From Candidatus Accumulibacter sp. 66-26 (GTDB lineage Bacteria; Pseudomonadota; Gammaproteobacteria; Burkholderiales; Rhodocyclaceae), in assembly GCA_001897745.1 (NCBI GenBank), contig MKUH01000012.1, positions 62,001 through 126,000 of the forward strand: 64,000 bases of DNA. Direction: 5' to 3'. Shown here piece by piece: positions 17,675 through 26,279 of the stretch; positions within the stretch are counted from its first letter, which is position 1; each line of letters begins with the position of its first letter. The position numbers and the translations under genes were made by a program. The notes under the pieces were generated by a model. That model was not told the origin of the DNA. It worked only from the letters and a program-made list of their open reading frames with translations, and did not search any database.

Positions 17675-19111
17675 ATGAGACCATCCCTCCAGCTCAAGCT
17701 CTCGCAGCACCTCGCCTTGACGCCGCAACTCCAGCAGTCGATCCGCCTGCTGCAGCTGTCGACGCTTGAGCTTGAGCAGGAACTGGAAAAATACCTGCTC
17801 GAGAACCCCCTGCTCGAGCGCGAGGAAGAGGAATACGCGCCGGCCGTCCCGGCCGCCGGCAGCAACGAGGCCGAGGTCGCCGCCAGCGAGGCCGCCGACG
17901 CCGCCAACGCCGAGCCGCCCGAGCCCGCCGAGCCGACTTCGGCCGACGACGACAGCTGGCTCGACGAGGGCGCCTACCCGACCGCTTCGGCCGCTTCCGG
18001 CGACGACGACGACAACGACTTCCAGGACGTGCAGGCGGCGACCACCTCGCTGCGCGAGCACCTGTCCTGGCAGCTCCGCCTGATGAGCATTCCCGAGCGC
18101 GACCGGACGCTGGTCCAGTGCCTGATCGAAGCGCTCGACGACGACGGCTACCTGACGCAGTCGCTCGAGGAACTGGCGGAGGCCCTGCCGGACGAACTCG
18201 AGATCGACCTCGAGGAACTGCAGATCGCCCTGCGTCGCCTGCAGCATTTCGACCCGACCGGCGTCGGCGCGCGCAACGCGCAGGAATGCCTCGCCCTGCA
18301 GCTCGAAGTCCTGCCCGCCGACCCGACCCGCGACCTGGCCCTGACCGTCGTGCGCAAGCATCTGGAACTCCTGGCCGGACGCGATTTCGCCAGGCTCAAG
18401 AAGCTCACCGCTTGCGACGACGACGCGCTGCGCGCCGCGCAGACCCTGATCCGCAGCCTCAACCCGCGGCCCGGCGCCCAGTACGGCACGCTCGACGCGC
18501 GCTACATCACGCCCGACGTGGTGGTGCGCAAGGTGCGCGGGCACTGGGCGGTCAACGTCAACTCCGACGCCTACCCGCGCCTGCGCATCAACCGCCTGTA
18601 CGCCGACATCCTCTCGCGCCAGCGCGGCTCCGGCCTCGCCGGCCAGCTGCAGGAAGCGCGCTGGCTGATCAAGAACGTGCAGCAGCGCTTCGACACCATC
18701 CTGCGCGTCGCGCAGGCCATCGTCGACCGCCAGCGCCAGTTCTTCGACCACGGCGAAGTCGCCATGCGCCCGCTCGTCCTGCGCGAGATCGCCGACATTC
18801 TCGGCCTGCACGAATCGACCGTCTCGCGCGTGACGACGCAGAAGTACATGGCGACGCCGCGCGGCATTTTCGAACTCAAGTATTTTTTCGGCAGTCACGT
18901 CGCCACCGAAACCGGCGGCGCCTGTTCGGCCACCGCCATCCGCGCGCTGATCAAGCAGCTGATCGGTGCCGAAGACCCGAAAAAGCCCCTTTCGGATAGC
19001 CAGATATCCGAAGTCCTTGGCCAGCAGGGGATTGTCGTTGCACGGAGAACGATTGCAAAATACCGTGAAGCGCTCAGCATCCCGCCGGTCAATCTCCGCA
19101 AGTCCATCTAA
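17675..19111 (+). CDS. rpoN: RNA polymerase sigma-54 factor
   Basis: This 478-residue alternative sigma factor reads -24/-12 promoters with AAA+ activators. Region I is Gln/Leu-rich ([29 protein letters not shown]). The acidic region II (about 50-120) is Ala/Asp/Glu-rich. The core-binding and HTH regions follow ([27 protein letters not shown]), and the RpoN box reads [12 protein letters not shown], one conservative change from ARRTVAKYRE. It is followed 14 bases later by hpf, the standard rpoN-hpf-ptsN order. Confidence 0.97.
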   Translation: MRPSLQLKLSQHLALTPQLQQSIRLLQLSTLELEQELEKYLLENPLLEREEEEYAPAVPAAGSNEAEVAASEAADAANAEPPEPAEPTSADDDSWLDEGAYPTASAASGDDDDNDFQDVQAATTSLREHLSWQLRLMSIPERDRTLVQCLIEALDDDGYLTQSLEELAEALPDELEIDLEELQIALRRLQHFDPTGVGARNAQECLALQLEVLPADPTRDLALTVVRKHLELLAGRDFARLKKLTACDDDALRAAQTLIRSLNPRPGAQYGTLDARYITPDVVVRKVRGHWAVNVNSDAYPRLRINRLYADILSRQRGSGLAGQLQEARWLIKNVQQRFDTILRVAQAIVDRQRQFFDHGEVAMRPLVLREIADILGLHESTVSRVTTQKYMATPRGIFELKYFFGSHVATETGGACSATAIRALIKQLIGAEDPKKPLSDSQISEVLGQQGIVVARRTIAKYREALSIPPVNLRKSI

Positions 19112-19125
19112 TAAGGAGCCACACC

Positions 19126-19452
19126 ATGAATTTGCAAATCAGTGGACACCACCTCGAAGTCACTCCGGCGATCCGCGATTACGTTACCGGCAAGCTCGAA
19201 CGGGTGACTCGCCACTTCGACAACGTGATCGACGTGAATGTGATCCTGTCGGTGGAAAAGCTGAAGCAGAAGGCTGAAGTGACCGTCCACCTCTCTGGCA
19301 AGGACATCTTCGTCGAAGCGATCGAAGAAGACCTCTACGCAGCGATCGACACCCTGGTCGACAAGCTCGACCGTCAGGTCCAGAAGTACAAGCAGAAGCT
19401 GCAGGACCACCACCGCGGCAGCAAGATCAGCGACCACATCGACGTCGAGTGA
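19126..19452 (+). CDS. hpf: Short ribosome hibernation promoting factor
   Basis: This 108-residue protein is of the short HPF/YfiA type and binds the decoding region of the 30S subunit in stationary phase. It begins [26 protein letters not shown] and has the beta-alpha-beta-beta-beta-alpha pattern of the S30AE domain. It lacks the C-terminal dimerization domain of long HPF. AAGGAG precedes the ATG closely. Codon use is somewhat less GC-extreme than in the neighbours, as is common for highly expressed genes. Confidence 0.95.
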   Translation: MNLQISGHHLEVTPAIRDYVTGKLERVTRHFDNVIDVNVILSVEKLKQKAEVTVHLSGKDIFVEAIEEDLYAAIDTLVDKLDRQVQKYKQKLQDHHRGSKISDHIDVE

Positions 19453-19543
19453 TCTCTCTCGGGCGGGGCCGGCGCCAGCCGTCCCGCCTTTGCCGCCCCC
19501 TTCCCCGCTCTTTTCCGCCTGCCGTTTCGGGCTTCCGCCGCGT

Positions 19544-19990
19544 ATGAGCCAGATCACCAAACTCCTGCCCCTAGACAACATCGTCCTCGACCTCGACGCG
19601 AGCAGCAAGAAGCGCGTCTTCGAACAGGCCGGGCTGCTCTTCGAGAACAACCAGGGCATCGCGCGCAGCACGGTGTTCGACAGCCTGTTCGCCCGCGAAA
19701 AGCTCGGTTCGACCGGACTCGGGCAAGGCATCGCCATCCCGCACGGCCGCATCAAGGGCCTCAAGGAAGCGACCGGCGCCTTTCTGCGCCTCGCCGTTCC
19801 GGTCCCCTTCGATTCGCCCGACGGCAAGCCGGTATCGCTGCTCTTCGTGCTGCTCGTTCCCGAGCAGGCGACCGAACAGCACCTGCAGATCCTCTCCGAA
19901 CTCGCCCAGCGTTTTTCCGACCGCAGCTGCCGCGAAGCGCTGAGCAGCGCTCCCGACGCCGAAGCGATCCGCCAACTCTTCGCGAGCTGA
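19544..19990 (+). CDS. ptsN: Nitrogen-PTS EIIA component PtsN
   Basis: This 148-residue phosphocarrier is the terminal protein of the PTS-Ntr chain (PtsP-NPr-PtsN), which regulates potassium and nitrogen-related functions rather than moving sugar. The phosphorylated His is H67 in GIAIPHGR. The surrounding REKLGSTGLGQG and SLLFVLLVPEQATEQHLQILSELA are family hallmarks. The ATG at 19544 gives the normal MSQITKLLP start. It is followed by hprK after 2 bases. Confidence 0.95.
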   Translation: MSQITKLLPLDNIVLDLDASSKKRVFEQAGLLFENNQGIARSTVFDSLFAREKLGSTGLGQGIAIPHGRIKGLKEATGAFLRLAVPVPFDSPDGKPVSLLFVLLVPEQATEQHLQILSELAQRFSDRSCREALSSAPDAEAIRQLFAS

Positions 19991-19992
19991 CC

Positions 19993-20934
19993 ATGAGCGC
20001 CCTGCGCCGCTTCAGCGTTGCCCAGCTTTACGAAGATCATCGGGACAAGCTGAAGCTGTCCTGGATCGCCGCGATCGGCCTCGACCGCCAGATCGAACTC
20101 AAGCAGCAGGGCAACTACGGCGCCGACGTCGTCGGTCACCTCAACCTGATCCACCCCGAGCGCCTGCAGGTGATCGGCGAGGCCGAGCAGGCCTGGGCCC
20201 TGCGCAACCCGGAACGCCTGCGCCACCAGATCGGCGACCTGATGGCCGCTGCGCCCCCGGCGCTGATCGTCGCCGACGGCCTCGAATGCATCCCGCTGAT
20301 CCAGGAAGCCTGCGAAACGACGCAGACGCCGCTGTTCGTCAGCCCGAAACCCTGCTCGGCGGTGATCGACCTGCTGCGCATCTACCTGTCGCGCCGGCTG
20401 GCCGATACGGCATCGGTGCACGGCGTCTTCATGGACGTCCTCGGCATGGGTGTCCTGATCACCGGCGACTCCGGCGTCGGCAAGAGCGAACTGGCGCTCG
20501 AACTGATCTCGCGCGGGCACGGTCTGGTCGCCGACGACGTCGTCGAACTGGCGCGCATCGCGCCGACCACACTCGAAGGCCGCTGCCCCGGCATGCTGCG
20601 CGACTACCTCGAAGTGCGCGGCCTCGGCCTGCTCAACATCCGCACCATCTTCGGCGAGACCGCGTCGCGCCGGAAGATGAAGCTCAAGCTGATCGTCCAT
20701 CTGCAGAAATCGGCCGCCGGCGTCGACGCGCCGCGCCTGCCGCTCGACGCGCAGACGCAGGAAATCCTCGGCGTCCCGGTCAAGAAGGTGGTCATTCCGG
20801 TCGCCGCCGGGCGCAACCTCGCCGTCCTCCTCGAAGCGGCGGTGCGCAACACCATCCTGCAACTGCGCGGCATCGACAGCATGGGCGAGTTCATCAACCG
20901 CCAGCAGCAGGCGCTGCTTGACGACGACATATAG
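19993..20934 (+). CDS. hprK: HPr kinase/phosphorylase
   Basis: This 313-residue bifunctional enzyme phosphorylates and dephosphorylates Ser of HPr/NPr-type proteins. The Walker A is GDSGVGKS (158-165), preceded by the catalytic-His region VHGVFMDVLGMGVLITG and followed by RGHGLVADDVVEL and the signature LEVRGLGLLNIRTIFG. It directly follows ptsN. In many relatives rapZ comes next, but here a psiF-like gene follows with its own promoter. Confidence 0.95.
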   Translation: MSALRRFSVAQLYEDHRDKLKLSWIAAIGLDRQIELKQQGNYGADVVGHLNLIHPERLQVIGEAEQAWALRNPERLRHQIGDLMAAAPPALIVADGLECIPLIQEACETTQTPLFVSPKPCSAVIDLLRIYLSRRLADTASVHGVFMDVLGMGVLITGDSGVGKSELALELISRGHGLVADDVVELARIAPTTLEGRCPGMLRDYLEVRGLGLLNIRTIFGETASRRKMKLKLIVHLQKSAAGVDAPRLPLDAQTQEILGVPVKKVVIPVAAGRNLAVLLEAAVRNTILQLRGIDSMGEFINRQQQALLDDDI

Positions 20935-20948
20935 GGCGCGCCTATAAT
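20918..20948 (+). promoter_or_regulatory. Putative sigma-70 promoter for the psiF-like gene
   Basis: TTGACG (20918-20923) and TATAAT (20943-20948) are separated by 19 bases, slightly long, and overlap the end of hprK. A start site near 20955 would leave a leader of about 25 bases with GGAGG at 20970-20974. Confidence 0.6.
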
Positions 20949-20979
20949 CGCCGGACCCCTAACCGTCCCGGAGGAATTC

Positions 20980-21309
20980 ATGATGAGAACGACCCTCGCC
21001 CTGCTCGCCCTGGCCTTCGCCTGTACCACCGGCACCGCCCTGGCCGCCGAAGAAACCAAGAAAGCCCCCTCCGCCGCGCAGAAGGCGCAGCAGGACAAGA
21101 TGAAGTCGTGCAACGCCGAAGCCGGCGAGAAGCAGCTCAAGGGCGACGAACGCAAGAAGTTCATGAAGGAATGCCTGGGCGCCAAGCCCGCCCACGCGAC
21201 GCAGCAGGACAAAATGAAGGCCTGCAACGCCGAAGCCGGCGAGAAGCAGCTCAAGGGCGACGAACGCAAGAAGTTCATGAGCGGCTGCCTGAAGGCGGAA
21301 AAGCAATAG
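20980..21309 (+). CDS. PsiF-repeat secreted protein
   Basis: This 109-residue protein has a signal peptide (MMRTTLALLALAFACTTGTALAA) and two PsiF repeats. Each has the pattern QQDKMK-C-NAEAGEKQLKGDERKKFM-x2-CL with two Cys. PsiF proteins are phosphate-starvation inducible in enterics; the molecular role is unknown. The two repeats are identical over 58 bases of DNA. A strong SD (GGAGG) and a good promoter and terminator make it a single-gene unit that may be well expressed. Confidence 0.87.
   Translation: MMRTTLALLALAFACTTGTALAAEETKKAPSAAQKAQQDKMKSCNAEAGEKQLKGDERKKFMKECLGAKPAHATQQDKMKACNAEAGEKQLKGDERKKFMSGCLKAEKQ
21109..21280 (+). repeat. 58-bp perfect direct repeat inside the psiF-like gene
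   Basis: Positions 21109-21166 and 21223-21280 are identical, including all third codon positions, with an offset of 114 bases (38 codons). The two copies encode the PsiF repeats. Confidence 0.92.
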
Positions 21310-21326
21310 GCCTCCGGCCATCGGAG

Positions 21327-21359
21327 AATGCCGGCCAAGCTTGGGCCGGCATTTTTTTT
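21327..21359 (+). terminator. Rho-independent terminator after the psiF-like gene
   Basis: A perfect 10-bp stem (AATGCCGGCC with GGCCGGCATT) has a 7-base loop and runs directly into a T-tract ending at 21359. It lies 18 bases after the stop. Confidence 0.93.
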
Positions 21360-21421
21360 CGGCGCCCCCCGTACTTCCCCTCCCACTCTGCACTCCCAAA
21401 ATTCCCGCCCGGTCGCCCGCA

Positions 21422-22075
21422 ATGCACGCTAGCGCACTCCTGCTGCTCCTATCCCTCGCCCTTGCCGCGAACGGCGCCGCGGCCAAAGAGGAGAAGGCGC
21501 GCCGCGCCGCCGCCGACGGCGCGCGCAAGGGCGTCAGCCAGCAACTGGCGCCGGCCTGCAAGGAAGCGCTGAAAGACCGTCGGATCGTGATCCTGCTCGG
21601 CGAGCGCAGCAGCCGCGGTGTCGATGCCAACCAGGGCAGCTACGGCGCGCATTTCGCCTCGATCGCGCAGCGTCTGCGCAACCTCGGCCTGCGCCCCTAC
21701 TCGCAGGAAGAGATCGCTGCGCAGATCACCCAGGCGGAAATCGACGCCTACCTGCGCGACGAAGCCGACGCCGCGCTCGATACCGGGCGCAAGATCGATG
21801 CCGATTTCGTCCTGCGCGGCGTGATCTCCAGCCGCTCGACGCGCAACCCGGCGCTGCGCGTCCCGGAAATTTCGGTCGACATGGGCTTCACGCTGGCGGC
21901 GAGCGACGGCCGCCCGCTCGCCGCGCTCGCGGCGCGCGCCGAGTCCTACACCGGCAACGATCCGCTCGGCATGGCGCTCACCCTAGTCAACGAGCAGGCC
22001 TCGGGCATCGTCGCCCGCCTCTACGGCGATTACTGCCGCACCGCCGGCATCGGCCGCGCGGCGCAGAAAGACTGA
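21422..22075 (+). CDS. Secreted protein of unknown function, possibly LpoB/CsgG-like fold
   Basis: This 217-residue protein has a signal peptide (MHASALLLLLSLALAANGAAA) without a lipobox Cys. Its mature part has KDRRIVILLGERSSRGVD, a central helix region (SIAQRLRNLGLRPYSQEEI), DADFVLRGVISS and a beta-rich end (VPEISVDMGFTLAASDGRPLAAL). The 'act on a named target, then ADFVLRG.I' layout recalls LpoB/CsgG/FlgO-type domains, but I cannot assign a family firmly. It is 12 bases upstream of the Ser/Thr kinase gene and probably cotranscribed with it. Confidence 0.65.
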   Translation: MHASALLLLLSLALAANGAAAKEEKARRAAADGARKGVSQQLAPACKEALKDRRIVILLGERSSRGVDANQGSYGAHFASIAQRLRNLGLRPYSQEEIAAQITQAEIDAYLRDEADAALDTGRKIDADFVLRGVISSRSTRNPALRVPEISVDMGFTLAASDGRPLAALAARAESYTGNDPLGMALTLVNEQASGIVARLYGDYCRTAGIGRAAQKD

Positions 22076-22087
22076 GACGGCGCCCCC

Positions 22088-23296
22088 ATGACGGAGGCGC
22101 CGCAGCGCATCGGCCGCTACGAAATCCGCCGCACGCTCGGAACCGGCGCGATGGGCGTCGTTTTCGAAGCCTGGGATCCGGCGCATGCACGCCGCGTCGC
22201 GCTCAAGACGATGCGCCGCGCCGCGCCCGCCGGCGCGAGCGCCGGCGAGGACGAGCTCCTCGACCGCTTCCGGCGCAAGGCGCAAACCGCCGGCCAACTT
22301 GCCCATCCGAACGTCGTCGCCGCCTACGAATACGGCGAGGACGCCGAATCCGGCCGCGCCTTCATCGCCATGGAGTACGTCGAGGGCGAGGAGCTGAAAC
22401 GCGCCTTCGAGCGGAACGCACGCTTCCCGCTCGCCGACGTCGAACGCATCATGACGCAGCTGCTCGCCGCCCTTGAGGAAGCGCACGCGCACGGCGTCGT
22501 GCATCGCGACGTGAAGCCGGCCAACGTCTTCATGCTCCCGGACGGCGGCGTCAAGATCGGCGATTTCGGCATCGCACGCATCGATTCGTCGGAGTTGACG
22601 CAGGTCGGCTCCGTCCTCGGCACGCCGAGCTACATGTCGCCCGAACAGTTCATGGGGCAAACGGTGGACGGCCGTTCCGACCTCTTCGCGGCCGGCGTCA
22701 TCCTCTACCAGCTCCTGACCGGCGAGAAACCCTTCACGGGCAAACTGGCAGCGATCATGCAGCAGGTGCTCAAGGACCCGCCGCGCCCACCCTCCGCGCA
22801 CAACCCGCACCTGCCGGCGGCCTTCGACGCGCTGCTTGCCAAGGCGCTCGCCAAACGCCCGGCCGACCGCTTCCAGAACGCCCGCGCCTTCGCCGCCGCC
22901 GTGCACGCGGCGGTGGCCGCGGCTCCGGCCGAAGCATCCAACCCCTTTGTGCAGCGCGACACGGCTGACGGCGCCCGGGCCGCAACCTCGCCGCCGGCAA
23001 GCGCGAACGGCGTCGCCGCCGCCCGTTCCGCTATCCATCCCGCCGCGGCGCCACCCGCGCCACCCGCCGCGCCACGGCGTTCGGCATGGCCGACCGTCCT
23101 CGTCGCCGGCCTCGTTCTCGCCCTCATCCTCGGCATTGCGGCGTTCTATCTGCGCCTACGGACGCCCGCCCCGCCTGCCGGCGACAAGCTGCGCACGACG
23201 GCGGCCGCGCCGGACCGGCACATCCCCGCGCCATGCCCGCAAACCTCGCAGCTCGAGAGCATCTGCCGATGCTCCGAGGCGCCGGGTCGGGCCTAG
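22088..23296 (+). CDS. Membrane-anchored Ser/Thr protein kinase (Hanks type)
   Basis: This 402-residue protein has a complete kinase domain (about 8-270): glycine loop LGTGAMGVVFEA, VALK lysine, catalytic loop HRDVKPANV, DFGIAR, and SPEQFMG in place of APE. The kinase therefore looks active. A Pro/Ala-rich linker (275-330) leads to one membrane helix (about 335-355, TVLVAGLVLALILGIAAFYL) and a short Cys-containing periplasmic tail. The convergent neighbour contains an FHA domain, which binds phospho-Thr peptides, and is a plausible partner. Confidence 0.88.
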   Translation: MTEAPQRIGRYEIRRTLGTGAMGVVFEAWDPAHARRVALKTMRRAAPAGASAGEDELLDRFRRKAQTAGQLAHPNVVAAYEYGEDAESGRAFIAMEYVEGEELKRAFERNARFPLADVERIMTQLLAALEEAHAHGVVHRDVKPANVFMLPDGGVKIGDFGIARIDSSELTQVGSVLGTPSYMSPEQFMGQTVDGRSDLFAAGVILYQLLTGEKPFTGKLAAIMQQVLKDPPRPPSAHNPHLPAAFDALLAKALAKRPADRFQNARAFAAAVHAAVAAAPAEASNPFVQRDTADGARAATSPPASANGVAAARSAIHPAAAPPAPPAAPRRSAWPTVLVAGLVLALILGIAAFYLRLRTPAPPAGDKLRTTAAAPDRHIPAPCPQTSQLESICRCSEAPGRA

Positions 23297-23309
23297 CGGC
23301 GCGTGCATG

Positions 23310-23336
23310 AAAAAGGGCGGCGCCGCAGCGCCGCCC
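23310..23336 (-). terminator. Rho-independent terminator for the FHA-cyclase gene
   Basis: On the minus strand, GGGCGGCGC (23336-23328) pairs with GCGCCGCCC (23323-23315) around a 4-base loop and is followed by TTTTT (23314-23310). It lies 23 bases after the minus-strand stop and between the convergent genes. Confidence 0.85.
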
Positions 23337-23359
23337 CTCTCGCTTGAGCATCCGGCAAG

Positions 23360-24253
23360 TCAGAACAACTCGAACTCCGCGCAATCGGCGTCCGGGCTGC
23401 TCGCCGACGCGGCAAAGGCGATCATGCCGCTGCCGCGCAAGACCAGCTCCTCGCGGCGCAAGAAGCGCTCGGGCTCGCCGACGAAGGTTACGAAGGTACC
23501 GTTGGTGCTCTGATCGGCGAGCACGAAATGCTCGCCGCGCCGCTCGATCCGGGCGTGATTGCGCGAAGCCCGGCGGTCGCGCACCGCGACTTCGCAGGCC
23601 GGATCGCGCCCCATGTTGAGCGCCGACGACGACTCGTCGAGTACGATCGCCGCGCCGGCGTAACGCACGCGCAGACGGGCGCCCGCATCCACGCGCCCGG
23701 CCGGGCGCGGCGCGGACGGCAGACCGAGGTCCGCCGCGTCCTGCCAGACGACCTCGAAGACGCGCAGGCCGTCGGCCCTGTCCTTCAGCGCCAGCGGATC
23801 GAGGCCGCGCGTGGATAGCTGCTGCAGCGGCGAGAGCGCGGCCTGCGTCGCGGCGCTGGTCAGCACCTGCCCGGCCTTCGCCAGACCGGCCAGGTGCGCC
23901 GCCGTGGCGACACTTTCGCCGAGCACTTCACCGCCTTCCTCGCGCACCGCGCCGTGATGAAAGCCGACGCGGATCGCCAGCTTAACGCCGGACACCGGCG
24001 GCAGGTCGCCGACCCGTTGCTGCATCTCGCCGGCCGCCTGCAGAGCGTCGTCGGGGGTCGGAAAAACCGCCATCAGCTCGTCGCCGACCGTCTTGACGAT
24101 GCGCCCGCGAAAGCCGTCGACGCCGCGCTCCATGCGCTTCAGACAACGGTCGACGGCGTGCAGCGCCTCGGTCTGGCCGAGCTTCTCGTACAACCGGGAA
24201 CTTCCTGAAACTCCGGCGAACAGGATGGAAAGTTCGCTTTCCTTGCCACTCAT
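23360..24253 (-). CDS. Degenerate class III cyclase domain fused to FHA domain
   Basis: This is a 297-residue cytoplasmic protein. Residues 5-175 form a class III adenylate/guanylate cyclase homology domain. D58 (KTVGDE) is kept, but the first metal Asp is Gly14 (LFAGVSGSSRL), and the transition-state Asn and Arg positions (usual N-V-A-A-R) are A116 and H120. Catalysis is unlikely. Residues about 205-290 are an FHA domain with MGRDPACEV, SRNHARIER and DQSTNGTFV, the phospho-Thr pocket. The ATG at 24253 has GGGAG upstream. It faces the Ser/Thr kinase gene, suggesting a phosphorylation-dependent module. Confidence 0.8.
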   Translation of the reverse strand: MSGKESELSILFAGVSGSSRLYEKLGQTEALHAVDRCLKRMERGVDGFRGRIVKTVGDELMAVFPTPDDALQAAGEMQQRVGDLPPVSGVKLAIRVGFHHGAVREEGGEVLGESVATAAHLAGLAKAGQVLTSAATQAALSPLQQLSTRGLDPLALKDRADGLRVFEVVWQDAADLGLPSAPRPAGRVDAGARLRVRYAGAAIVLDESSSALNMGRDPACEVAVRDRRASRNHARIERRGEHFVLADQSTNGTFVTFVGEPERFLRREELVLRGSGMIAFAASASSPDADCAEFELF

Positions 24254-24370
24254 CGATACCGCTCCCTTTTTTTGTGTTCTTGTCGTGCGGCATCCGCATG
24301 CGCCGCCGCGTCCGCACGGCCGCCCGCATCCGGGCAGGCGACTCCGGCACGCGGCGCGCCACGGCGGAAC

Positions 24371-24448
24371 GCCGGGGATTTGCCTCCCCGGCAGGCCCGG
24401 ATTCAAATGACGGCGGCGTTCATGCGGAACATTGCATAAATCATAGCA
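24371..24448 (-). promoter_or_regulatory. Extended -10 promoter and leader hairpin upstream of the FHA-cyclase gene
   Basis: On the minus strand TGCTATGAT (24448-24440) is an extended -10 element. About 50 bases downstream lies a perfect 8-bp hairpin GCCGGGGA/TCCCCGGC (24392-24371) with a 6-base loop and no T-tract. A transcript from this site would have a leader of about 180 bases before the start at 24253. I could not match it to a known riboswitch. Confidence 0.4.
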
Positions 24449-24467
24449 AAAGGCCGCCACCCATGCT

Positions 24468-25355
24468 TCAGGATCCGAGCACCTGGAGCGGAATGGTCGG
24501 CGGCAGCGACAGCTCCGCGCCGAACTGCGGCCCGTCGAACACCGTATCGCCGCCGTCCATCGCGGCGAGTTCGGCGCCGACGTGCAGCCCCTTGAAGTCG
24601 AACAGCGCATTGTCGGCAAGATGCGAAGGCACGACGTTCTGCAACGCCGAGAAGACCGACTCGGTGCGTCCCGGGTAGCGGCGGTCCCAGTCGGCCATCA
24701 TCTCGCGGATTTTCTGACGCTGCAGGTTGTCCTGCGAGCCGCACAGATTGCACGGGATGATCGGGTATTCCATGCCGCGCGCGAAACGCGCGATGTCGGC
24801 CTCGGCGCAGTAGGCCAGCGGGCGGATCACGACGTGCGCGCCGTCGTCGGTGACGAGTTTGGGCGGCATCGCCTTCAGCTTGCCGCCGAAGAAGAGGTTG
24901 AGGAAGAGCGTGTGCACCATGTCGTCGCGGTGGTGGCCGAGCGCGATCTTGTTCGCGCCGAGCTCCTTGGCCGTGCGGTAGATGATGCCGCGGCGCAGGC
25001 GCGAGCACAGCGAGCAGGTGGTCTTGCCCTCGGGGATCTTCTCCTTGACGATCGAGTAGGTGTCGGCCTCGATGATGCGGAAGTCGACGCCGATCTTGGC
25101 GAAATAGCCGGGCAAGACTTCCTCGGGGAACCCCGGCTGCTTCTGGTCGAGATTCATCGCGATCAGGCGGAAGTCGACCGGCGCGCGCTCGCGCAGCGCC
25201 ATCAGGATCGAGAGCAGCGTGAAGGAGTCCTTGCCGCCGGACACGCAGACGAGCACGGTATCGCCGTCCTCGATCATGTTGTAGTCGGCGATCGCCTTGC
25301 CGACGTTGCCTTCGAGGCGCTTTTTCAAGCGTTGCAGGGTGTTCGAAATATCCAC
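24468..25355 (-). CDS. ttcA: tRNA 2-thiocytidine(32) synthetase
   Basis: This 295-residue enzyme thiolates cytidine 32 of certain tRNAs. It is a PP-loop ATPase with SGGKDS (39-44), the C114-S-L-C117 pair and C202-N-L-C205, which bind the iron-sulfur cluster in Ttc[29 protein letters not shown] is also conserved. The C-terminal tail after [10 protein letters not shown] is variable. It follows the short-chain dehydrogenase gene by 39 bases on the same strand, likely one operon. Confidence 0.96.
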   Translation of the reverse strand: MDISNTLQRLKKRLEGNVGKAIADYNMIEDGDTVLVCVSGGKDSFTLLSILMALRERAPVDFRLIAMNLDQKQPGFPEEVLPGYFAKIGVDFRIIEADTYSIVKEKIPEGKTTCSLCSRLRRGIIYRTAKELGANKIALGHHRDDMVHTLFLNLFFGGKLKAMPPKLVTDDGAHVVIRPLAYCAEADIARFARGMEYPIIPCNLCGSQDNLQRQKIREMMADWDRRYPGRTESVFSALQNVVPSHLADNALFDFKGLHVGAELAAMDGGDTVFDGPQFGAELSLPPTIPLQVLGS

Positions 25356-25394
25356 GGAAGTTCTTTCAGACGAAGTTGCAGATTGCGGTGAAAG

Positions 25395-26132
25395 CTAGAG
25401 ATGGGCGGTCCGCCCGCCATCGACGTTGAGAACCTGCCCGGTCACATAGGCCGCATCGGCGAGCAGGAAGCGCACGGCGCGCGCGATGTCCTGCGGGCTG
25501 CCCTCGCGCTTGAGCAGGGTATGGGCGACGATCTCGCGCCGTTCCGGCGAGGGAAACTGTCCGTCGTCCGGCCAGAGGACCGGCCCCGGCGCCACCGCGT
25601 TGACCCGCACCTCGGGGCTCAGCTCGATGGCCAGCGCGCGCGTCAGCCCGAGCAGGCCGGCCTTCGCCGCGCAGTACAAGGGGTAGCCGGCGAGCGGCCG
25701 CTCGGCGTGGATGTCGGTGATGTTCACCAGCGCGCCGCGCGCCGCGCGCAGCGCCGGCGCGGCGGCCTGACTGAGGAACAGCGGCGCTTTCAGATTGCTG
25801 CCGATCAGGTCGTCCCACGCCGCCGCGTCGATGCAGCCGAACGGCGTCGGATAGAAGCTCGAGGCGTTGTTCACCAGCGCGTCGAGCCGCCCGAAGCGCG
25901 CCAGCGTGTCGGCGACCAGGCGCGGCAACTGGGCCGTGTCGAGCAGGTCGGCCTGCACGCAGAAAGCCGAATCGGGGCGCGCGGCGTTCAGTTCCGCCGT
26001 CAGCGCCTCGGCATCGGCCGCCGCCGTTCGGTAGTGCAGCATGAGCCTGGCCCCGGCCGCGTGCAACTCGCGCGCGATCGCACTGCCGACCCGCTTTGCC
26101 GCTCCGGTGACCAAAACCGTTTTGCCGTCCAC
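25395..26132 (-). CDS. Short-chain dehydrogenase, probable pteridine/dihydromonapterin reductase
   Basis: This is a 245-residue SDR. It has the coenzyme motif TGAAKRVGSAIA (TGxxxRxG, the pteridine-reductase form), NNASSFYPTPFG, the active-site Tyr/Lys in YPLYCAAKAGL, and GPVLWPDD. The Arg in the coenzyme motif and the NNASSFYPTP block suit FolM/PTR1-like NADPH-dependent pteridine reductases. The GTG at 26132 gives the normal N-terminus (VDGKTVLVTG). An ATG at 26198 is in frame, but a TAAAAT element (26184-26179) lies between the two starts and the extension has no SDR counterpart. Confidence 0.82.
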   Translation of the reverse strand: MDGKTVLVTGAAKRVGSAIARELHAAGARLMLHYRTAAADAEALTAELNAARPDSAFCVQADLLDTAQLPRLVADTLARFGRLDALVNNASSFYPTPFGCIDAAAWDDLIGSNLKAPLFLSQAAAPALRAARGALVNITDIHAERPLAGYPLYCAAKAGLLGLTRALAIELSPEVRVNAVAPGPVLWPDDGQFPSPERREIVAHTLLKREGSPQDIARAVRFLLADAAYVTGQVLNVDGGRTAHL

Positions 26133-26279
26133 GCCCGCCCCCGGATCCAATGATTCGCCCTGCCATACAAGGATTTGGATTTTAACGGATTTCCGCATCC
26201 GCCGCCGGACAACGCGCCTGTGCGCGAGGCGCCGCGCGGGTTAAACTCGGCCCCTACCGCCACTGTCCGAACGACGCCC

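Noticed and set aside
19453-19543. Terminator between hpf and ptsN
   Set aside because: GC-rich pairing is possible (GGCGGG with CCCGCC), but the loop is long and only three T residues follow.
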